Assembly: GCA_936450465.1 (NCBI GenBank)
Contig: OW388302.1
Location: 60,858,328 to 60,922,327 of the forward strand
DNA: 64,000 bases
Direction of reading: 5' to 3'
DNA from: Gibbula magus
Lineage: Eukaryota > Mollusca > Gastropoda > Trochida > Trochidae
Below, one piece after another: positions 33,085 through 46,864 of the stretch. Every line of letters starts with the position of its first letter. Within the stretch, counting starts at the first letter, position 1. The notes beneath the pieces are model-generated. The model made no database searches. It worked only from the letters and a program-made list of their open reading frames with translations, and was not told the origin of the DNA. Position numbers and translations under genes: made by a program.

Positions 33085-35318
33085 TGATGGATGGATGAAG
33101 GATGATGGATGGATGATGGATGGATGATGGATGGATGATGTATGGATGGTTGATGGATGGATGGATGATGGATGGATAATGAATGGTTTATTGATGGTTG
33201 ATGGATTGTTGACGGATGGTTGAAGGATGGTTGAAGGATAGATGATGGATGGTTGAAGAATAATGGAGGGATGGATGGTTGATTGATGAAGGATGATGGA
33301 TGGATGGTGGATGATGGATGGATGATGGATGGTTGATGGATGATGGATGGTTGATGGATGATGGATGGATGATAGATGAATGGATGATGGATGGATGATG
33401 GATGGTTGATGGATTGTTGACGAATTGTTGATGGATGTATGACGTATGGATGATGGATGATGGATAATGGATGATGGAAGGATACTGGATGTATGGATGG
33501 TTGGTTGATGGTTGATGGATGGTGATGGATGGATGAAGGATGGATGGAGGATGGATGGAGGATGATGGATGATGGATTATGAATGGACGGATGGTTGATA
33601 GATGATTGATGGATAGATGATGGATGGTTGATGGATGGTTGATGGATAAATGATGGATGGTTGATGGATGGATGATGGATGGTTGATCGATGGTTGATCG
33701 ATGATGGATGATGGATGATGGTTGACGAATGGATGAAGGATGATGGATGGATGGATGTATGATGGATGGATGATTAATGGATGATGGATGGTTGATGGAT
33801 GGATGATGGATGGATGAAGGATGATGGATGGATGGATGGATGGATTATGGATGGTTTATGGATGGTTGATGGATTGGTGAAAGATGACGGATGGATAATG
33901 GATGGATGAACGATGACGGATGGGTGAGCGGTGGAAAAAGGATGGATGGATGGAGGATGATGGATGGGTGGTGAATTGATGGATGGATAATGGATGGTTG
34001 GAGGATCATGGATGAATGATTGATGATGATGGATGATGGATGATGGATGGATGGATGATGATGGATGATGGGTGATGAATGGATGATGGATTATTGATGA
34101 TTGATGGATAATGGATGGATGATTGATGGATGGATGATGCGTGGATGATGGATGATTGATGATGAATAGATGAAGGATGATGGACGATTGATGGATGGAT
34201 GAAGGATGGATGGTGGATGATTGATTGATAATTGATGGATGGAGGATAATGGATGGATTATGGATGGCTGATGGATGTATAATGGATGGATGATTGATGG
34301 ATTATGGATGGAAGATGGAGCGATGATGGATCGATTGTTGGATGATCGATGATGGATGGGTGATTGATGGATGATGGATGGGTGGATTGGTGGATGAAGG
34401 ATGGATGGATGGATGGATGGTGGATGATAGGTGATGAATTTATGGATGGATAATGGATGGATGGAGGATGATGGATGGATGATGATGGATGATGGATGCT
34501 GGATGATGGATCATGGATGTATACTGGATTGATGGAGGATAATTGGTGGATGATGGATGATGAATGGATGATGGATGGATGGATTGATTGATGAAAGTTG
34601 CATGGATGAGGGATGATGGATGGGTGATGAATTGATGGGAGGATAATGGATTGATGGTGGATGATGATGGATGATGATGGATTTATGATGGATGTATGAT
34701 GGGTGGATGTTGGATGACGGATGAATGATTGATGATGGATGATGGATGGATGGATGATGGATGAATGATGGATGAACGATGATGGGTGATGAATGAATTA
34801 TGGATGAATGGATTATGGATGGATGGAGGACGATGGATGGATGGAGGATGACGGATGGATGATGGATGGATTATGGATGGATGATGGATGGATGATGGAT
34901 GGATGGATGAAGGATGATGGGTGGATGAAGGATGATGGATGATTGATGGATAATGGATGGATGATGGATGGATTGATGATGGATGGATGATGGGTGGATA
35001 GAGGACTAGATGGATGATGGATGATTGTATGGATGGATGGATGGGTGATGAATGGATGAAGGATGATGGATGGATGGATGAGTGGATGGATGATGGATGA
35101 TTGTATGGATAGATGGATGGATTGGTGATGAATGGATGGATGGATGATGGATTGATGGATGAAAGATGATGGATAGATGGATGAATGGATGGATGATGGA
35201 TGATTGTATGGATGGATGGGATGGGTGATGAATGGATGATGGGTGATGGATGAATGGATGATGGATGATTGATGATGGATGATGGATGATGGATGGATGA
35301 TTGGATGGATGGACAGAT
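33085..35318 (+). repeat. (GATG)n-like array, intron 2 right part (unit 2)
   Basis: About 2.2 kb continuing the array on the other side of the LINE, with the same repertoire of GATGGATG, GGTTGATG and GATGATGG words. The minus strand is open over 35006-35329 as a result of the repeat only. Confidence 0.9.
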
Positions 35319-35976
35319 AAAATAAACATTTTTTTAACTACACCCCATTACAGCATCCAATGGTTGTTCAATATTTAGATCTGTGTCCTTCCATGAAGTA
35401 GCTGAACGTGTTAAAATTAACACTTTAATTAAAAGTTGTGAGACCGAAAAATAACTAAATTTATTTAATGATTTGAAATAACACATAAAATTTAACAGTA
35501 AATGTTTTTAATACTAGGAAACAAAATGTACATGATTTGTCTCAAGTTTGTCTGAGGAGAGAAAATATATCTCAACAGTCATTCTCACAATCCTCTATGG
35601 TTGGATGGTAGTCTGGCTACAAAACGAAAGGATTGGTGGTCGGTTTCCCGCAGCCTCTGCTAGGAAAATGTGTAATTCGACGATCAATAACCTTATTCAA
35701 TAGGACTGAGGCAATAAGTGATGGAATTTATCTGTACGTCTTTCAGTTCATACGCTCGTAGGTATAGGGGTCTTACTTCGATTGAAGTCTAAATGCGTTG
35801 CAAGATGATATTTCAAAGGTTGGTAAAATCTAACTTAAAGTAAAACCTTAAAAGCGAAACCTCCTGGGACATAATTACAAGAAAACCTTAGTTAGGTTCA
35901 CAAAAATACAGAGAGACATTTGGAAGAAACTGGTTTGTTAAACTGGTTTGTTATATTCACCGCTGCTCTGTTTCAG
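35319..35976 (+). other. Intron 2, last part, unit 2
   Basis: Aligned with 10196-10859; ends in TCACCGCTGCTCTGTTTCAG, the acceptor of exon 3. No gene. Confidence 0.6.
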
Positions 35977-36236
35977 AATGTACATCGTTCAATACCAACT
36001 TCACCAAATACGAGAGAAGCGTCCTTGTGGGATACGACATTGCAGCTACTGGAGCTACGAACGCGGAGGGTTGCAAGCAGCTCTGTCTGGACAACCCAGT
36101 CTGCATCTCCTGTGATCATGATCATGTAGGCCGCATATGTTACCAACACATTTTGAAGTGGACGGAAGTACCTGCAGGGGTAAGGGAGACAAACAGTCCA
36201 ATCTTTGACTACTACGAACGCGGCTGTAACTGGTGA
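35977..36236 (+). CDS. PAN-EB-PAN secreted protein, copy 2, exon 3
   Basis: 260-nt terminal exon, acceptor GTTTCAG|AATG, stop TGA at 36234-36236. It has the same cysteines as copy 1 (ECTS, EGCKQLCLDNPVC, GRICYQ, ERGCNW). Substitutions relative to copy 1 lie between cysteines (R/K, V/A, R/L, T/I, Q/H, V/L, A/G). The frame is intact despite the 4.9-kb LINE upstream in the intron. Confidence 0.8.
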
Positions 36237-36243
36237 AGGAAGG

Positions 36244-36393
36244 CAGTGGCGGAAATGGGGGCGGGGGATCCAGAGGATCTGGATTTTGGTATGGGCGGGT
36301 ATTGGGGGGATTGGACCCCCCCCCCCCCCCCCCCCCCCCCCATTTTTCCATTGGTGGTCCCTCCCCCTTTCAAAATCCCTGGATCCGTCACTG
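36244..36393 (+). mobile_element. hAT-like short inverted-repeat element in 3' UTR, unit 2
   Basis: Ends CAGTGGCGGA and TCCGTCACTG are inverted copies. It begins 7 bp after the stop codon and includes a run of 26 C (36316-36341). It is present at the identical place in unit 1 (11127-11282), so it predates the duplication and may be part of the normal 3' UTR. Confidence 0.7.
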
Positions 36394-36844
36394 GAGCGTA
36401 CAGCACGAAGGGATGATGAAGCCATACTGCATTGTTACCTCGTCACATTTATTCAGAACAAAGTGCACTGTTGAACCCAGGAGCTCCTTATTCCTCACTT
36501 TAGATTTTTACCGTGATCACAGAGTAACACGTGGCCTCGTTTGATTTGCCGTCTTGGGTTCTCAAATCAAAGGCTGTGATTGGACAGATGGACTCAGTTA
36601 CGTCACATAATCATTTAAATATTAATAATTATCTATAGAAACGTTTTTTATTTGCATATTTTATATTTTTTCAAAATTAAATTTGTTTGTGGCTGAGGCA
36701 AATATCAAAGCTAACGGTCATAATTAAGTCAACGCTCGAGTCATCTTTGTTTAGAAACATCAAAGCGCAAGTGTTAAATCAAACGTAACCCATGTGATCA
36801 ATCAATTTAGGTATAGTCTAATAGCAGGCCTTCTCTGATAGACA

Positions 36845-37065
36845 GCAGGGTTCCGTTCAATCACAGCGAGCGCTTATAATCGCTTATTGATCGCTCAATG
36901 TAGCGCTCAAGTAGCGCTCATTCTCTCCTGAATGACACAGTGCAAGTTTCTCGAAGTTTGCTCGCCTTGCTACGTAGCGCTACATTGAGCAATGGCGTTC
37001 AAGAGAGGTTTAAAAGTAATCGCTCATTGAGCGATTACATTGAAACCACTCTTGAGCATGGCCCT
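36845..37065 (+). mobile_element. Short GCGCT-rich inverted-repeat element (unit 2 only)
   Basis: About 220 bp missing from the same place in unit 1 (after 11640). It begins AGGGTTCCGTTCAATCACAG and ends ...CTTGAGCATGGCCCT; the ends are imperfectly inverted. The interior repeats GCGCT/AGCGC words (AGCGCTCA, TCGCTCA, TAGCGC), giving many alternative hairpins. The same family brackets the CR1-like element in unit 3 (56461-56501 and 62644-62803). Confidence 0.65.
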
Positions 37066-37493
37066 GATTATGGTCTCACCATTAAGCAACAGACACAAAC
37101 GATGATGGTGGGATACTACTTGACATTCATTCCAGCAGCCATCTTTCCCCACAACTTTTAACTCGCGCCAGACTTTTCTGTAGAGCCCTATGCATATCAG
37201 ATGTAAATATACGCTGCTATACTCGCACAGAAACGTTAATGATTGAGCAAGGTTTAAATTCGTCAGTAATTGAAACTGCCACGAGCTATAACTCGCGGGA
37301 TAAGTTGTCCAGCATTTGGTCTCAAAAGTCTCTGATGTTGTATTCTGAATATATGATTATTTTATTTCAAAATGATTCTTCTCTCCAACTAAACTATTTG
37401 TTTTGTTAGGAGATGTACAGAGCTACTTCTGTAGATCTGATGACTGACGAATCAAAGCCCACTTTGTTGGTTAAGAAAACAGTTGAAATAGAA

Positions 37494-37712
37494 ATGATTG
37501 CAATACGTTAGGTGTGTTAATTTAAAGGTAGGGTGTGGTATATGTGCACAATGATTGCAATACGTTAGGTGTGTTAATTTAAAGGTAGGGTGTGGTATAT
37601 GTGCACAATGACTGCAATACGTTAGGTGTGTTAATTTAAAGGTAGGGTGTGGTATATGTGCACAATGATTGCAATACGTTATGTGTGTTAATTTAAAGGT
37701 AGGGTGTGGTGC
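37494..37712 (+). repeat. 57-bp satellite, four copies (unit 2)
   Basis: Same monomer as 13676-15762 with a far smaller copy number. The preceding ~0.9 kb present in unit 1 (12075-13020) is missing here. Confidence 0.9.
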
Positions 37713-37794
37713 TCAATGGTCACTTGCGGGATTTCAATTTGACAAATACCCAACTTTAAATTTCTCAAATCACCACATAAATTACTTATGTATG

Positions 37795-38168
37795 TATTTT
37801 AGATCATCGCAACGCAATTTTATATCATGTTTAATCTGACTTTTTTCTCCTTATTCTTTCATTGTATCGTTTGATCTCTTTTACTAACTATATATTTACA
37901 ACAATCATATTTACATGTATTCTTAGTTATATTAGATTATTTTATTTATATATTTACAAAATGTATATTTATATGTCTTTTAGACCATAATTATATACAT
38001 TTTAAGATATATGAACTTTTCTTTTGTATTTAAACCATATGTAAAGTCTCTCATAACCCTCTGTAGGGTGGCTCATAATTTTACTATCTGTATGAGTTAA
38101 TATCGGTATTTTCTGTAAGTGATTGAGGTGAGACTATAATAAACATCTGTCTGTCTGTCTGTCTGTCT
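37795..38168 (+). mobile_element. 5'-truncated LINE tail ending in (TCTG)n
   Basis: About 375 bp with no counterpart in unit 1 interrupts the alignment between CTTATGTA and CGGGTTTTTAAT. It ends ACTATAATAAACATC followed by (TGTC)n, a 3' end characteristic of several animal non-LTR retrotransposons. No coding sequence remains. Confidence 0.55.
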
Positions 38169-41100
38169 ACGGGTTTTTAATTAAACCAAGTACTGTCAAC
38201 AAACAATTCACTGAAGTCACTGAAGCGTATCTGCGTGGTTTGACGTCACTCCCGGCGCTTGGACACCCGCGTACATGATATTTCAACGTGTTTTAGCACC
38301 TTTTTAACTGTCATTTTAACAAACTAATATTCACAGAAACAACTCAAATCTTCGATATATCTAAATTGGTAATTTCGCAAATGACAATTACATGTTTATT
38401 GTATAAACATGTGATTTGGTCAATTTCAATACCCAAAAATCTGTTGTAACTGCAGTGGCAATTCATTATAAAGCTTTTTAACGTAACAAGGGGAAACAAT
38501 GTTCCTGACCCGCGCAACAGGCGAACAGGTGGCCAAGCGGTACCGGCCAAGCACGCATTTGTGCTTTACTCAAACCGGGTTATAAAGGTTGTCTTAGCAA
38601 TTAATTGCAAGTGTATATTGTTTAGATTGTATGTCCAGTTGATATATAGTGTACATAGAGATAATAATTTGTCGTTCACTACAATAATAGGCCTACATTG
38701 CAGTTCAACATTGATATCAAGTGACATTCGTATTTTGAAATGAATTCATGTATGTGAGTTATCAATACTTTCAGACAAGGTATGAGCTATTCACAAAAGA
38801 AAGACTGCCATTATAGCAAAAATGCGATAATTACATTTGCTTTACTGTACCTGGGAGACAGAAGAGCAAGTATTATAGAGATGATTAAACTACGTCTGCA
38901 ATGTTGAAACATTATGCGTAAAAGAAGAATTAATGATGGAACTTATACCCCACTCCCGGTCTCATTGCTATGGTTTCTGTTGTTACAAGTGTAGGTGTAT
39001 TGGCCGATACACCTACACTTATTTCTGATATACCTACACTTTTTTCTGATATACCTACACTTTTTTAATACACCTACATCTCGTAAGGGCCCCGAGGGAA
39101 AAACTGTAGGGTATCATTTGATACACTTTAGGAAAAGTATGGGTATATCTCTCACATACAAAGTTTCTCCGGTACATAACAATACATCATAAGTCAAACC
39201 AATTAATACCATAATAACACCCACAATCATCAAAATCCTTGAAGAACGTAGAAGAGGAGTGCTTTATCACGATCCTATTGGTATTGTTCTCCCAAAGACA
39301 AAGACAACCAATGTGTTTAATGGCTTTCTGATAAAGTGAAAAGCTGTATTGAACATTGGGTAATTGAAGTAACCTAACAATGTTACAAGAAGAGAAGAAA
39401 AGAAGAAGAAGAAAAATATGTTATTAACGTGTCACACGTTGTTATTAAAACAGATCATACATTTACAGAATCAGTTAAAAAACAACATCCAGGCTTGAAG
39501 GCTTATGAGACACGAGATTAATAAACCTTAAAATATGGTAGGATAAAAACAGGTACATTGCTAAAATGTCGTGATGACAGATGTGGTACAGACACAGGTG
39601 TTCATACTCGTGTCTTCTGATACCAAATATTTCAACACTCGTTGATAATAGACAAATATCTTAGGCTTTTTATTTACCTTTTATCATGTTGATATAACTG
39701 ATATCAGAAGCCAGTCGGGTGATATTCTCTATAAAATGTGTATAGTCTATAGCTATACATCAGTATGTCTTTCTAACGCTATGTTAAACGATGCCCAAAA
39801 CTGTGGTTGTGAACCAACTCTTCGCTTGAAGTTCTACACGTGTGTGTGTGCACGTGGTTATGAAGACTTAACCAATATGGTTCACAAAAGGTCTACAATA
39901 AGAATATTTTAAGGGATCAGTATGTCTTTCTAACGCTATGTTAAAGGATGCCCAAAACTGCGGTTGTGAACCAACTCTTCGCTTGAAGTTCTACACGTGT
40001 GTGTGTGCACGTGGTTATGAAGACTTAACCAATATGGTTCACAAAAGGTCTACAATAAGAATATTTTAAGGGATCAGTATGTCTTTCTAACGCTATGTTA
40101 AAGGATGCCCAAAACTGCGGTTGTGAACCAACTCTTCGCTTGAAGTTCTACACGTGTGTGTGTGCACGTGGTTATGAATATTTAACCAATATTATACACA
40201 AAGGGTCTACAATAAGAATATTGTAAGGGGTACTCTATTCAAGTATTCATCTAAGTGGCTCCCCAGACAATTGTGAAAGCAATGTTACTGATATACACCA
40301 TTGTTCTTCGCCAGAAGCGTCAATCACACAGGGATGTACATCCCATAGACTTGCATGTTAAATTGCTCTTGCGTGAATAATTTTCATGGAGTTATTGTTT
40401 GTCAATAAACACTAAAATCTGCACCAAAATATAGGAAATCATCATAGCTACATATACATAATTTCCATCTTTTTTCTGATAATTATTAAGAAATCTACCC
40501 CTTATTAAACATCACATATACAACACACCGATTAGGTTTAACATGGCCGTCAATGGGACATTAGAATCACAAGTTGAATATACGATGTTTAAACAAGTGT
40601 CATTCGAAAACTAATCCACTGATATATGACAGATACTTATGTACATATAGCTGAGATGATTACCAATCTGTCTGCAAAATATGACAGCAAAGAGACTTTC
40701 ACTTAATTTTTGAAAATTATTCCCGCAAGAGCTATTTAACATGTAAGTCTATGGGATTACGTCACATGTACGTTTTAATATGGCCACCCGCTGTATGTCC
40801 CTTAGAAATATCTTTTGAAAGACCTATACCTAATATAGACCTCCGCAGGGTGCAATGCGTCCTGACGCCCTCGGTAATATTTATATCAGAGTAGTATACA
40901 TATGTAATAAGGTGAGTTCTATATTGGCACCTGTATAAACATTGACACATTTCCAATTGTGTTTTATTAGAATATGATAGTAATGATACAAATTTATAAA
41001 TATTGGGATGTGTATATAGATGTTAATATTTCTTTATATACATATGGCGGTAAGCTTCATACACGAATATTTGTCTTCAAACCCAAATTGCATCTTTAAA

Positions 41101-41199
41101 ACATTCGATCATCTCTGTTTCACATCACATCACAATCACATCTAACTGTTTCTACCTGAAAATCATGAGATAAGCAAAAACAGTTTGTAAGGGAGATAC
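38169..41199 (+). other. Intergenic region, unit 2
   Basis: Aligned with 15870-18890. It includes the TACACTT-type small tandem (38990-39075) and the 157-bp tandem. No gene recognised; short open frames are not conserved with unit 1. Confidence 0.5.
39761..40232 (+). repeat. 157-bp tandem, three copies (unit 2)
   Basis: CAGTATGTCTTTCTAACGCT recurs at 39761, 39918 and 40075, exactly 157 bp apart. The first two copies share the variant ACTTAACCAATATGG, so the extra copy arose by local duplication. Confidence 0.9.
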
Positions 41200-41640
41200 C
41201 ATATATTTACTATTTTCAACCAATATTTTATCAATTCAATTCATTCAACTATAACGAAAATCTGCCAAATTTCACGATAGACCATTATATTTGAAATAGT
41301 AACTTTCACACCGAGATATCTTTTAGTAACATAGAATACACCTTTTCTAGTACATCAAATGTTCGGAGTTCCCAAATCTCAGAGCCGAGTAGAAGAATTG
41401 AACTAATCTGAGCATCTAAAATTCTAAATAAAGATTTATGTGACATGTCGCCTAAACATTAATATATCGTATAACCTCAATCAGTAACTTCTTTGCGCAG
41501 ATGCATTTCTAGCATGCAGGGACCACTTATATTTTTATCATACACAATTATCATATTATAACACGTATTTGGCAACCTTTTGGATGACATATACTTACTA
41601 TTTCAAACAATATTTTATCAATTCAATTCACTCAACCACG
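41200..41640 (-). pseudogene. Relic of LINE ORF2, unit 2
   Basis: Same relic as 18890-19270, followed by a second partial copy of its end (41530-41640 repeats the TTATCATACACAATTATCAT segment). Decayed by stops and indels. Confidence 0.6.
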
Positions 41641-41845
41641 ATAGGTGCTTTGTAAAATGATAATAAAAAATAAAGTAACACTTGTTGATGAAAGTAAAAT
41701 TACCCCCGGCAAACCTCGGATATGTGTAACATTCATTAACTCGTGTTGATATATTTGGGTGATGTTCTACAGTGTATTATGTAATTACCAGTGTCCAATC
41801 TATACACAAATATTTTCTCGCCGCCATTTATTGACATGTTGGTGC

Positions 41846-42580
41846 TATAATTTAAAGGTACATCCATTGTGTTGTTTGGGGTGACCTATGTTAAACGTTA
41901 TAAATTGTGTTATGTAAACGGGAAGTACTGACTGTTGCCGAAAATTGCCATTTTGATCTCAGTCGACTAAGTATATTGACGATATAAAGGTAAAAGTAGT
42001 GATTTCTGATCGAAAAACGGACAATGTACCGCGTGTGGCGCAAGCCAATGAGTCAAACGTAATTTTGGAATCTTATTTATAACAGATAAACTGATAAATT
42101 TGGGTTGATCATGTGTAATAGGTCATATAATCACTGTGCATGTAAATGGTTTTGGATTCTGCACATGCATAATGATGTTACTCTATTTTAATTGGAAACT
42201 AGTAATTATGATATAGTTGGTGATTCGTGATGAATATGCAAGCCGAGTGAATTTTATTTGCACTGTAAACAACACATATGGTGAGTCGGAACGTATTATA
42301 GACTTATAAAATTTTATGAAACACAATGGATGCACCTTTAAACTCTTCTCTGAGTGTTAAGGTGTCGCTATAACAGTCCGATTACTTTCAATACCTTCAA
42401 GCGGCCATTTTATTGTGAACACCGCTTTAGAATTCTCTTTATTGGTTCAGGAGTACTGGTTACAGGAATTGAGCAACACAGTTACACAGCCATCACACTT
42501 TGACTTGTGGCCGTTACCGAGCCGAGTTTAGTGTGGGGAAATTCGTCCAGTAGGCTGAACGTCAATACATCTTAATTATT
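41846..42580 (+). other. Upstream flank of copy 3, first segment
   Basis: Aligned with 22160-22890. It contains the right part of the long TTAA-element relative. No gene. Confidence 0.6.
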
Positions 42581-42912
42581 AGGTCTTCAAGACGAATGTC
42601 TGAAGACCTATTGTTCTTTTCCGAATTGTTCTTATTATTATTATTATTTGCAGGATTTGTTGCGCACCACTGTGAAGTAACGGCCGACCCGATTTGCATG
42701 AAATTTTCAATGCTTATAGTCTGTGACAAAAACTAGCCCTATACCTATTGTTGATTTTCAACTTCTTTCCTGAGTTATCTACCCTTGAAGTCAAAACTTC
42801 AAACCTCAATAGCTCGAATACTGATCAAGATATTTTCATAAAACGTTCACCAAAATATGGGCAACAAAATTCCCCATCGATATGGCCTATAGCGGTTTTG
42901 GTGAAATTCGAC
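42581..42912 (+). mobile_element. ~330-bp SINE-like insertion with 18-bp target duplication
   Basis: The flanks CAATACATCTTAATTATT (42563-42580) and CAATATATCTTAATTATT (42912-42929) are an 18-bp duplication with one change; units 1 and 2 have the target once. The element begins with a hairpin whose arms are AGGTCTTCA and TGAAGACCT, then a TATTATTATT stretch, and it has no open frame. The long target duplication suggests LINE-type retrotransposition, but I do not recognise the family. Confidence 0.65.
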
Positions 42913-42993
42913 AATATATCTTAATTATTATTTGTTTATTTATTGCTTATTGTACATTTCGGGATTAATATTTTGTGTTTAAACGTTTGTTAA

Positions 42994-44003
42994 AGATAAT
43001 ATCATCTCTTTGTTTTTTCGATGTTAATTCGTTTATTCATATAGACAATACTTTCAAGTAAGCAAAACACAAACGATTATTTCGAAGCGTCACCTACTTA
43101 TCAAGATATAGCCCTTCAAAGTGAGTAAATTTTGCCTCCTCATTATCTCATTCTTGAAACAGTTTTCCGCGGCCCCTCAGTGTAGCATAACCTTCGTTAG
43201 CGATGTGACGTCATACACAGGAGTTGCTTAATGAAATCCTTAGGCGATTTGTCGATTTTCGTTGATAATTCGTTTAAAACATAATAAGAACGTTTTGACA
43301 TTACAAGTTTCAGATAGAATGGGTATTTGTGCGTCCGTAGGGAGTAATTTCGGAGTTTTAGGATCATTTTTCGATATTCAACCGCTGATTTTAGATTTGT
43401 TCTTTTCCAAATCGAGTGGAGTGTTATGTTATCTTATAAGCTACAATATGTTTTGAAATGAATAACTGACAATTCAAAAATAAAAAAGATCATGCAATTT
43501 TTTAAATATCATTAACGCCATTATTAGTTAATTTTTTTGATGTGCTTGATTTTGTGTTTGAAGAGTGTCTATAGCTTGAAATCTACTGCGTCAATATTTC
43601 TCATGGTCACTTTATTTTGCTAATAGAATAGTTTCATTACAACTAAGAAAATCCTATAATTTTCATCAATGTTACTGGTTTACACTTTTTAGAAGAACAT
43701 ATTCGGGCTCTCTTTAAATCTATAGTCGTGTACATTTACATTTACTTAGATTCAGTGTAATACCACTTCCATTTCCTAGCATGTTATATAAAAGGCCTTG
43801 CATTTTATATTACATGTAGTTTTTGATGGTCAATTCATATGTTTGTGGAAATAAAATAATGTTTAAATCACTTCGGATAAAAATATGGGAAATGTATCTT
43901 TCCCAATTCCAAATGAAAGTATTGGACCTATAGAACTTTGATTAACCTACCATGGCCGTGTGTACATGTGTTGTTTGGTTCTCAATTTAAAAAAAATATT
44001 ACC
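42994..44003 (+). other. Left arm of the TTAA element, no gene
   Basis: AT-rich, with no frame longer than 64 codons. It contains the inverted-end sequence around 43205-43235. Confidence 0.5.
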
Positions 44004-44268
44004 CCGGTGTAACAGTCTCAAATGACTCTACCGCCTCATATGACTCTAGAGTTATTTGAGGCTAGCCCCATATGACTCTAGAGTCATATGGGGCTAGCAA
44101 ATTGCACAAATTAGTCCAGCCTCAAATAACTCTATTCAGGCTCAAATGACTCTACCAAATGTTCTGTGAAAGAAGATTTACGTATTCATAATTTCACATT
44201 TTTCATGTTTTAGTTCATTTTTAGATACCGTGGAATGGTCTGAATTGAATGTTCTTAGAAAAAAGTAC

Positions 44269-44429
44269 TAGAGTTAAATGAGCCTAGGCTCAAAACACTC
44301 TAGAGTTAAATGGGCCTAGGCTCAAAACACTCTACAGTTAAATGGGCCTAGGCTCAAAACACTCTACAGTTAAATGGGCCTAGGCTCAAAACACTCTACA
44401 GTTAAATGGGCCTAGGCTCAAAGCACTCT
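44269..44429 (+). repeat. 32-bp tandem repeat, five copies
   Basis: GAGTTAAATGGGCCTAGGCT plus CAAAACACTCTA recurs at exactly 32-bp steps from 44271. The GCCTAGGC core is palindromic. Confidence 0.9.
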
Positions 44430-46860
44430 AGAGTACCATCTTTGTGAACACCTCAAAGGTATAAAGGGCTGACAACAATTAATTGATTAAACAGCAGTTG
44501 AAATTAATTTTCTGAAGAATGACCTATTTCCTTCTAAGAGATACACATTTTGGAGTATATGCTCCTATCTATAACTTATTTTTGATATTTAATCAGGTAA
44601 TGTCCTTCTAACAAACACTAGATTTACTTTAAAAAATCAAATTTGTGGCTGGACAGTATTCATAGTGATTATGATCATTATGATTCTGATTGGTCTTTAA
44701 GAGTAATAAGTAATTATTAAACCATGAAACCAGTAATGTCCGGAATTCATTTTCATTATTACCATCACGAAGTTTGTTCACCTTTACTTATATACATATG
44801 TTGGTGCAAATATTCTGTAAATAGTGATGCCAATGAAACACTGTATAATGGTGTAAGAGAAGCCGATAACTTTGTATTTTTATTTTAGAAGTGTCGATTT
44901 TATGTACCGTAACATAATTTAATTCATACCTCTAAATAACGGTAACAGTTTGGAGAACAGAACTGACCAGGGGTTAACATTCTAAAAAGTATCGTTGTTT
45001 ATGTTTCTCTGTAAACTATCAAAAAAGGATCAGCAATGTTACATATTGGTGATGTATTTTTTGTTATACTTATTCAATGTACTTGTAGATATTGTTTTCT
45101 TATAAAGTCCATATGAAAATTATTAAATTATACAAAAAAATCGTAATTTGAAGAGTTTACCCCCTTTCTTCTTGCAATATACGAAATATTGCAAAACTGA
45201 TCAAATAATAAATTTCAGATTGAATATTGTATTCTTAGAAAACGATCGATTTGTCAGTACAGGTGTTATAATACAATTACGTCCAAACGAAATCCTAATT
45301 ACAATTACAATTAAAATAGTACTTACATTTGTTTTAGTTTTGGGATGCAGCTTTGCGATTTTTAACATTGTGTTGCTTTTATACTTGGATACAAGCATAA
45401 ACAATATAAATAATCCTTACGTAAGGAACGCTGTCACGCTGTGCAAAAAAACCCGCTTACATGCATTGACTGTATATCAATCAAAAAAATACCACCATCC
45501 AATGACAAAACTCTTGATTGATTAAGATTTAATTGGCATATTTTGATGACTCATGTTCTTATCAATTATTCAACTGAACAGGATATCGTATTCATTATTG
45601 GTGCTCCGAATAAAATATTATGTGGGTTATTGATCTTTCTTACAAAATATATATTTCATGTTCTTACATTTGTGTATTCTATTAATAAGAATCTGATCAT
45701 GATACAAGGGGATTTTTGGTCCACCGGGTCATTTCATGGGCAAGCTTTCCGAAAGTTGATGCTATAGGCAGGATGTATTCATATTTACATTTCTTTAGAA
45801 GCATTTATTCATAAATATATTTTTGCAGGACACGAATTTTCATGTCAGATTTGATTTGGTTGCTAAAATAAATCGTATTTGTATAAATCATATTCCAGTA
45901 TGCTGGAGTAAATGTTGTTTACATAATATTTAACTAATAATCTATTTTAATTATACTAGAACATTATATGTATGGCCATGCCACACGTGACACCATATTA
46001 TCAACACATTCATCATATTTGCTGTTTTCATACAAATTGAAGCATTTGGTATATGTTCATTATCATCTCAGTTAAAATCAGAAAAAAGGTTAAACAATGA
46101 CGTCTTTTTGGAACATATTTATTCTTTAGACTTATCAAATTTCAAACTCTCAGAAATATGGAATCATAAATGCTAAAAAAAAGTGTATTCTATTCATTAT
46201 TCAATCGTATATTTCACCTTAATATTGCAGGTGAACAGTGTCTATGAATAGTCATTTCTTTATTGCGGATATATATTAACACATTCATCAAACAAATGAT
46301 ACGTAAAAATGTGTCTTTGTCATGTTATTGTTTTGGTGAACACAATGTTATATCCATTGCAAAATTCGAAGTCATTGAGGTTATAACAAGTTTATGTCTC
46401 CAAGTAATATGTGCATGCAACCATTTTCACAACTAGTTATTTATGTCCCATAGCTATGCACATCCATCTAACTACTCAATCACTGTTGACTTTCCATAAA
46501 CTTTTATGTTTTCTATCATATCTCATTCAACTTAAATAATTAATCATACGAGACTATAGATACCAACGATAGAACTTTACCAAACCAAATAATTAAACCA
46601 AAGCTGAACTGCTGTAGTAAACTTAAATTATAATAGAAACCAAAAGATAATAATATTTAAAGATGAACAAATCATGTTGGTCCCGGTAGGATAACCGGGA
46701 GAAAACTAAACTTATCTGCTTGATGTTATCATATAAGTCTTTCTTATGCATTTGCATAAGTAAGTTTCAAATTTGATTAACCCTAAACACAAATAGCCTG
46801 TAACAGTGCGATACTATTTTTGTCAGCATGGACAAAAAGGTTTATGTTTTTCTTTGAAGT
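44430..46860 (+). other. Interior of the 7-kb element, no recognised gene
   Basis: Very AT-rich. One frame at 45148-45525 (125 codons) contains a hydrophobic run of about 25 residues (ITIKIVLTFVLVLGCSFAIF) followed by a short polar tail. It could be a chance frame or a decayed membrane-protein exon; I do not recognise a family with confidence. The other frames are shorter and featureless. Confidence 0.4.
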
Positions 46861-46864
46861 TTAA

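Larger units (their letters stand above)
21289..41845 (+). repeat. Segmental duplication unit 2
   Basis: Second head-to-tail copy of unit 1, with the gene order conserved. Unit-specific changes include loss of the intron-1 TTAA element, a 4.9-kb LINE in intron 2, a short inverted-repeat insertion at 36845-37065, near-loss of the 57-bp satellite, and a 375-bp LINE tail at 37795-38168. Confidence 0.85.

Noticed and set aside
45148..45525. 125-codon frame with one hydrophobic segment, faintly like the first membrane helix of a class C receptor
   Set aside because: Only one helix, no conserved flanking domain, AT-rich surroundings where hydrophobic frames arise by chance. Kept only as part of an unannotated interval.
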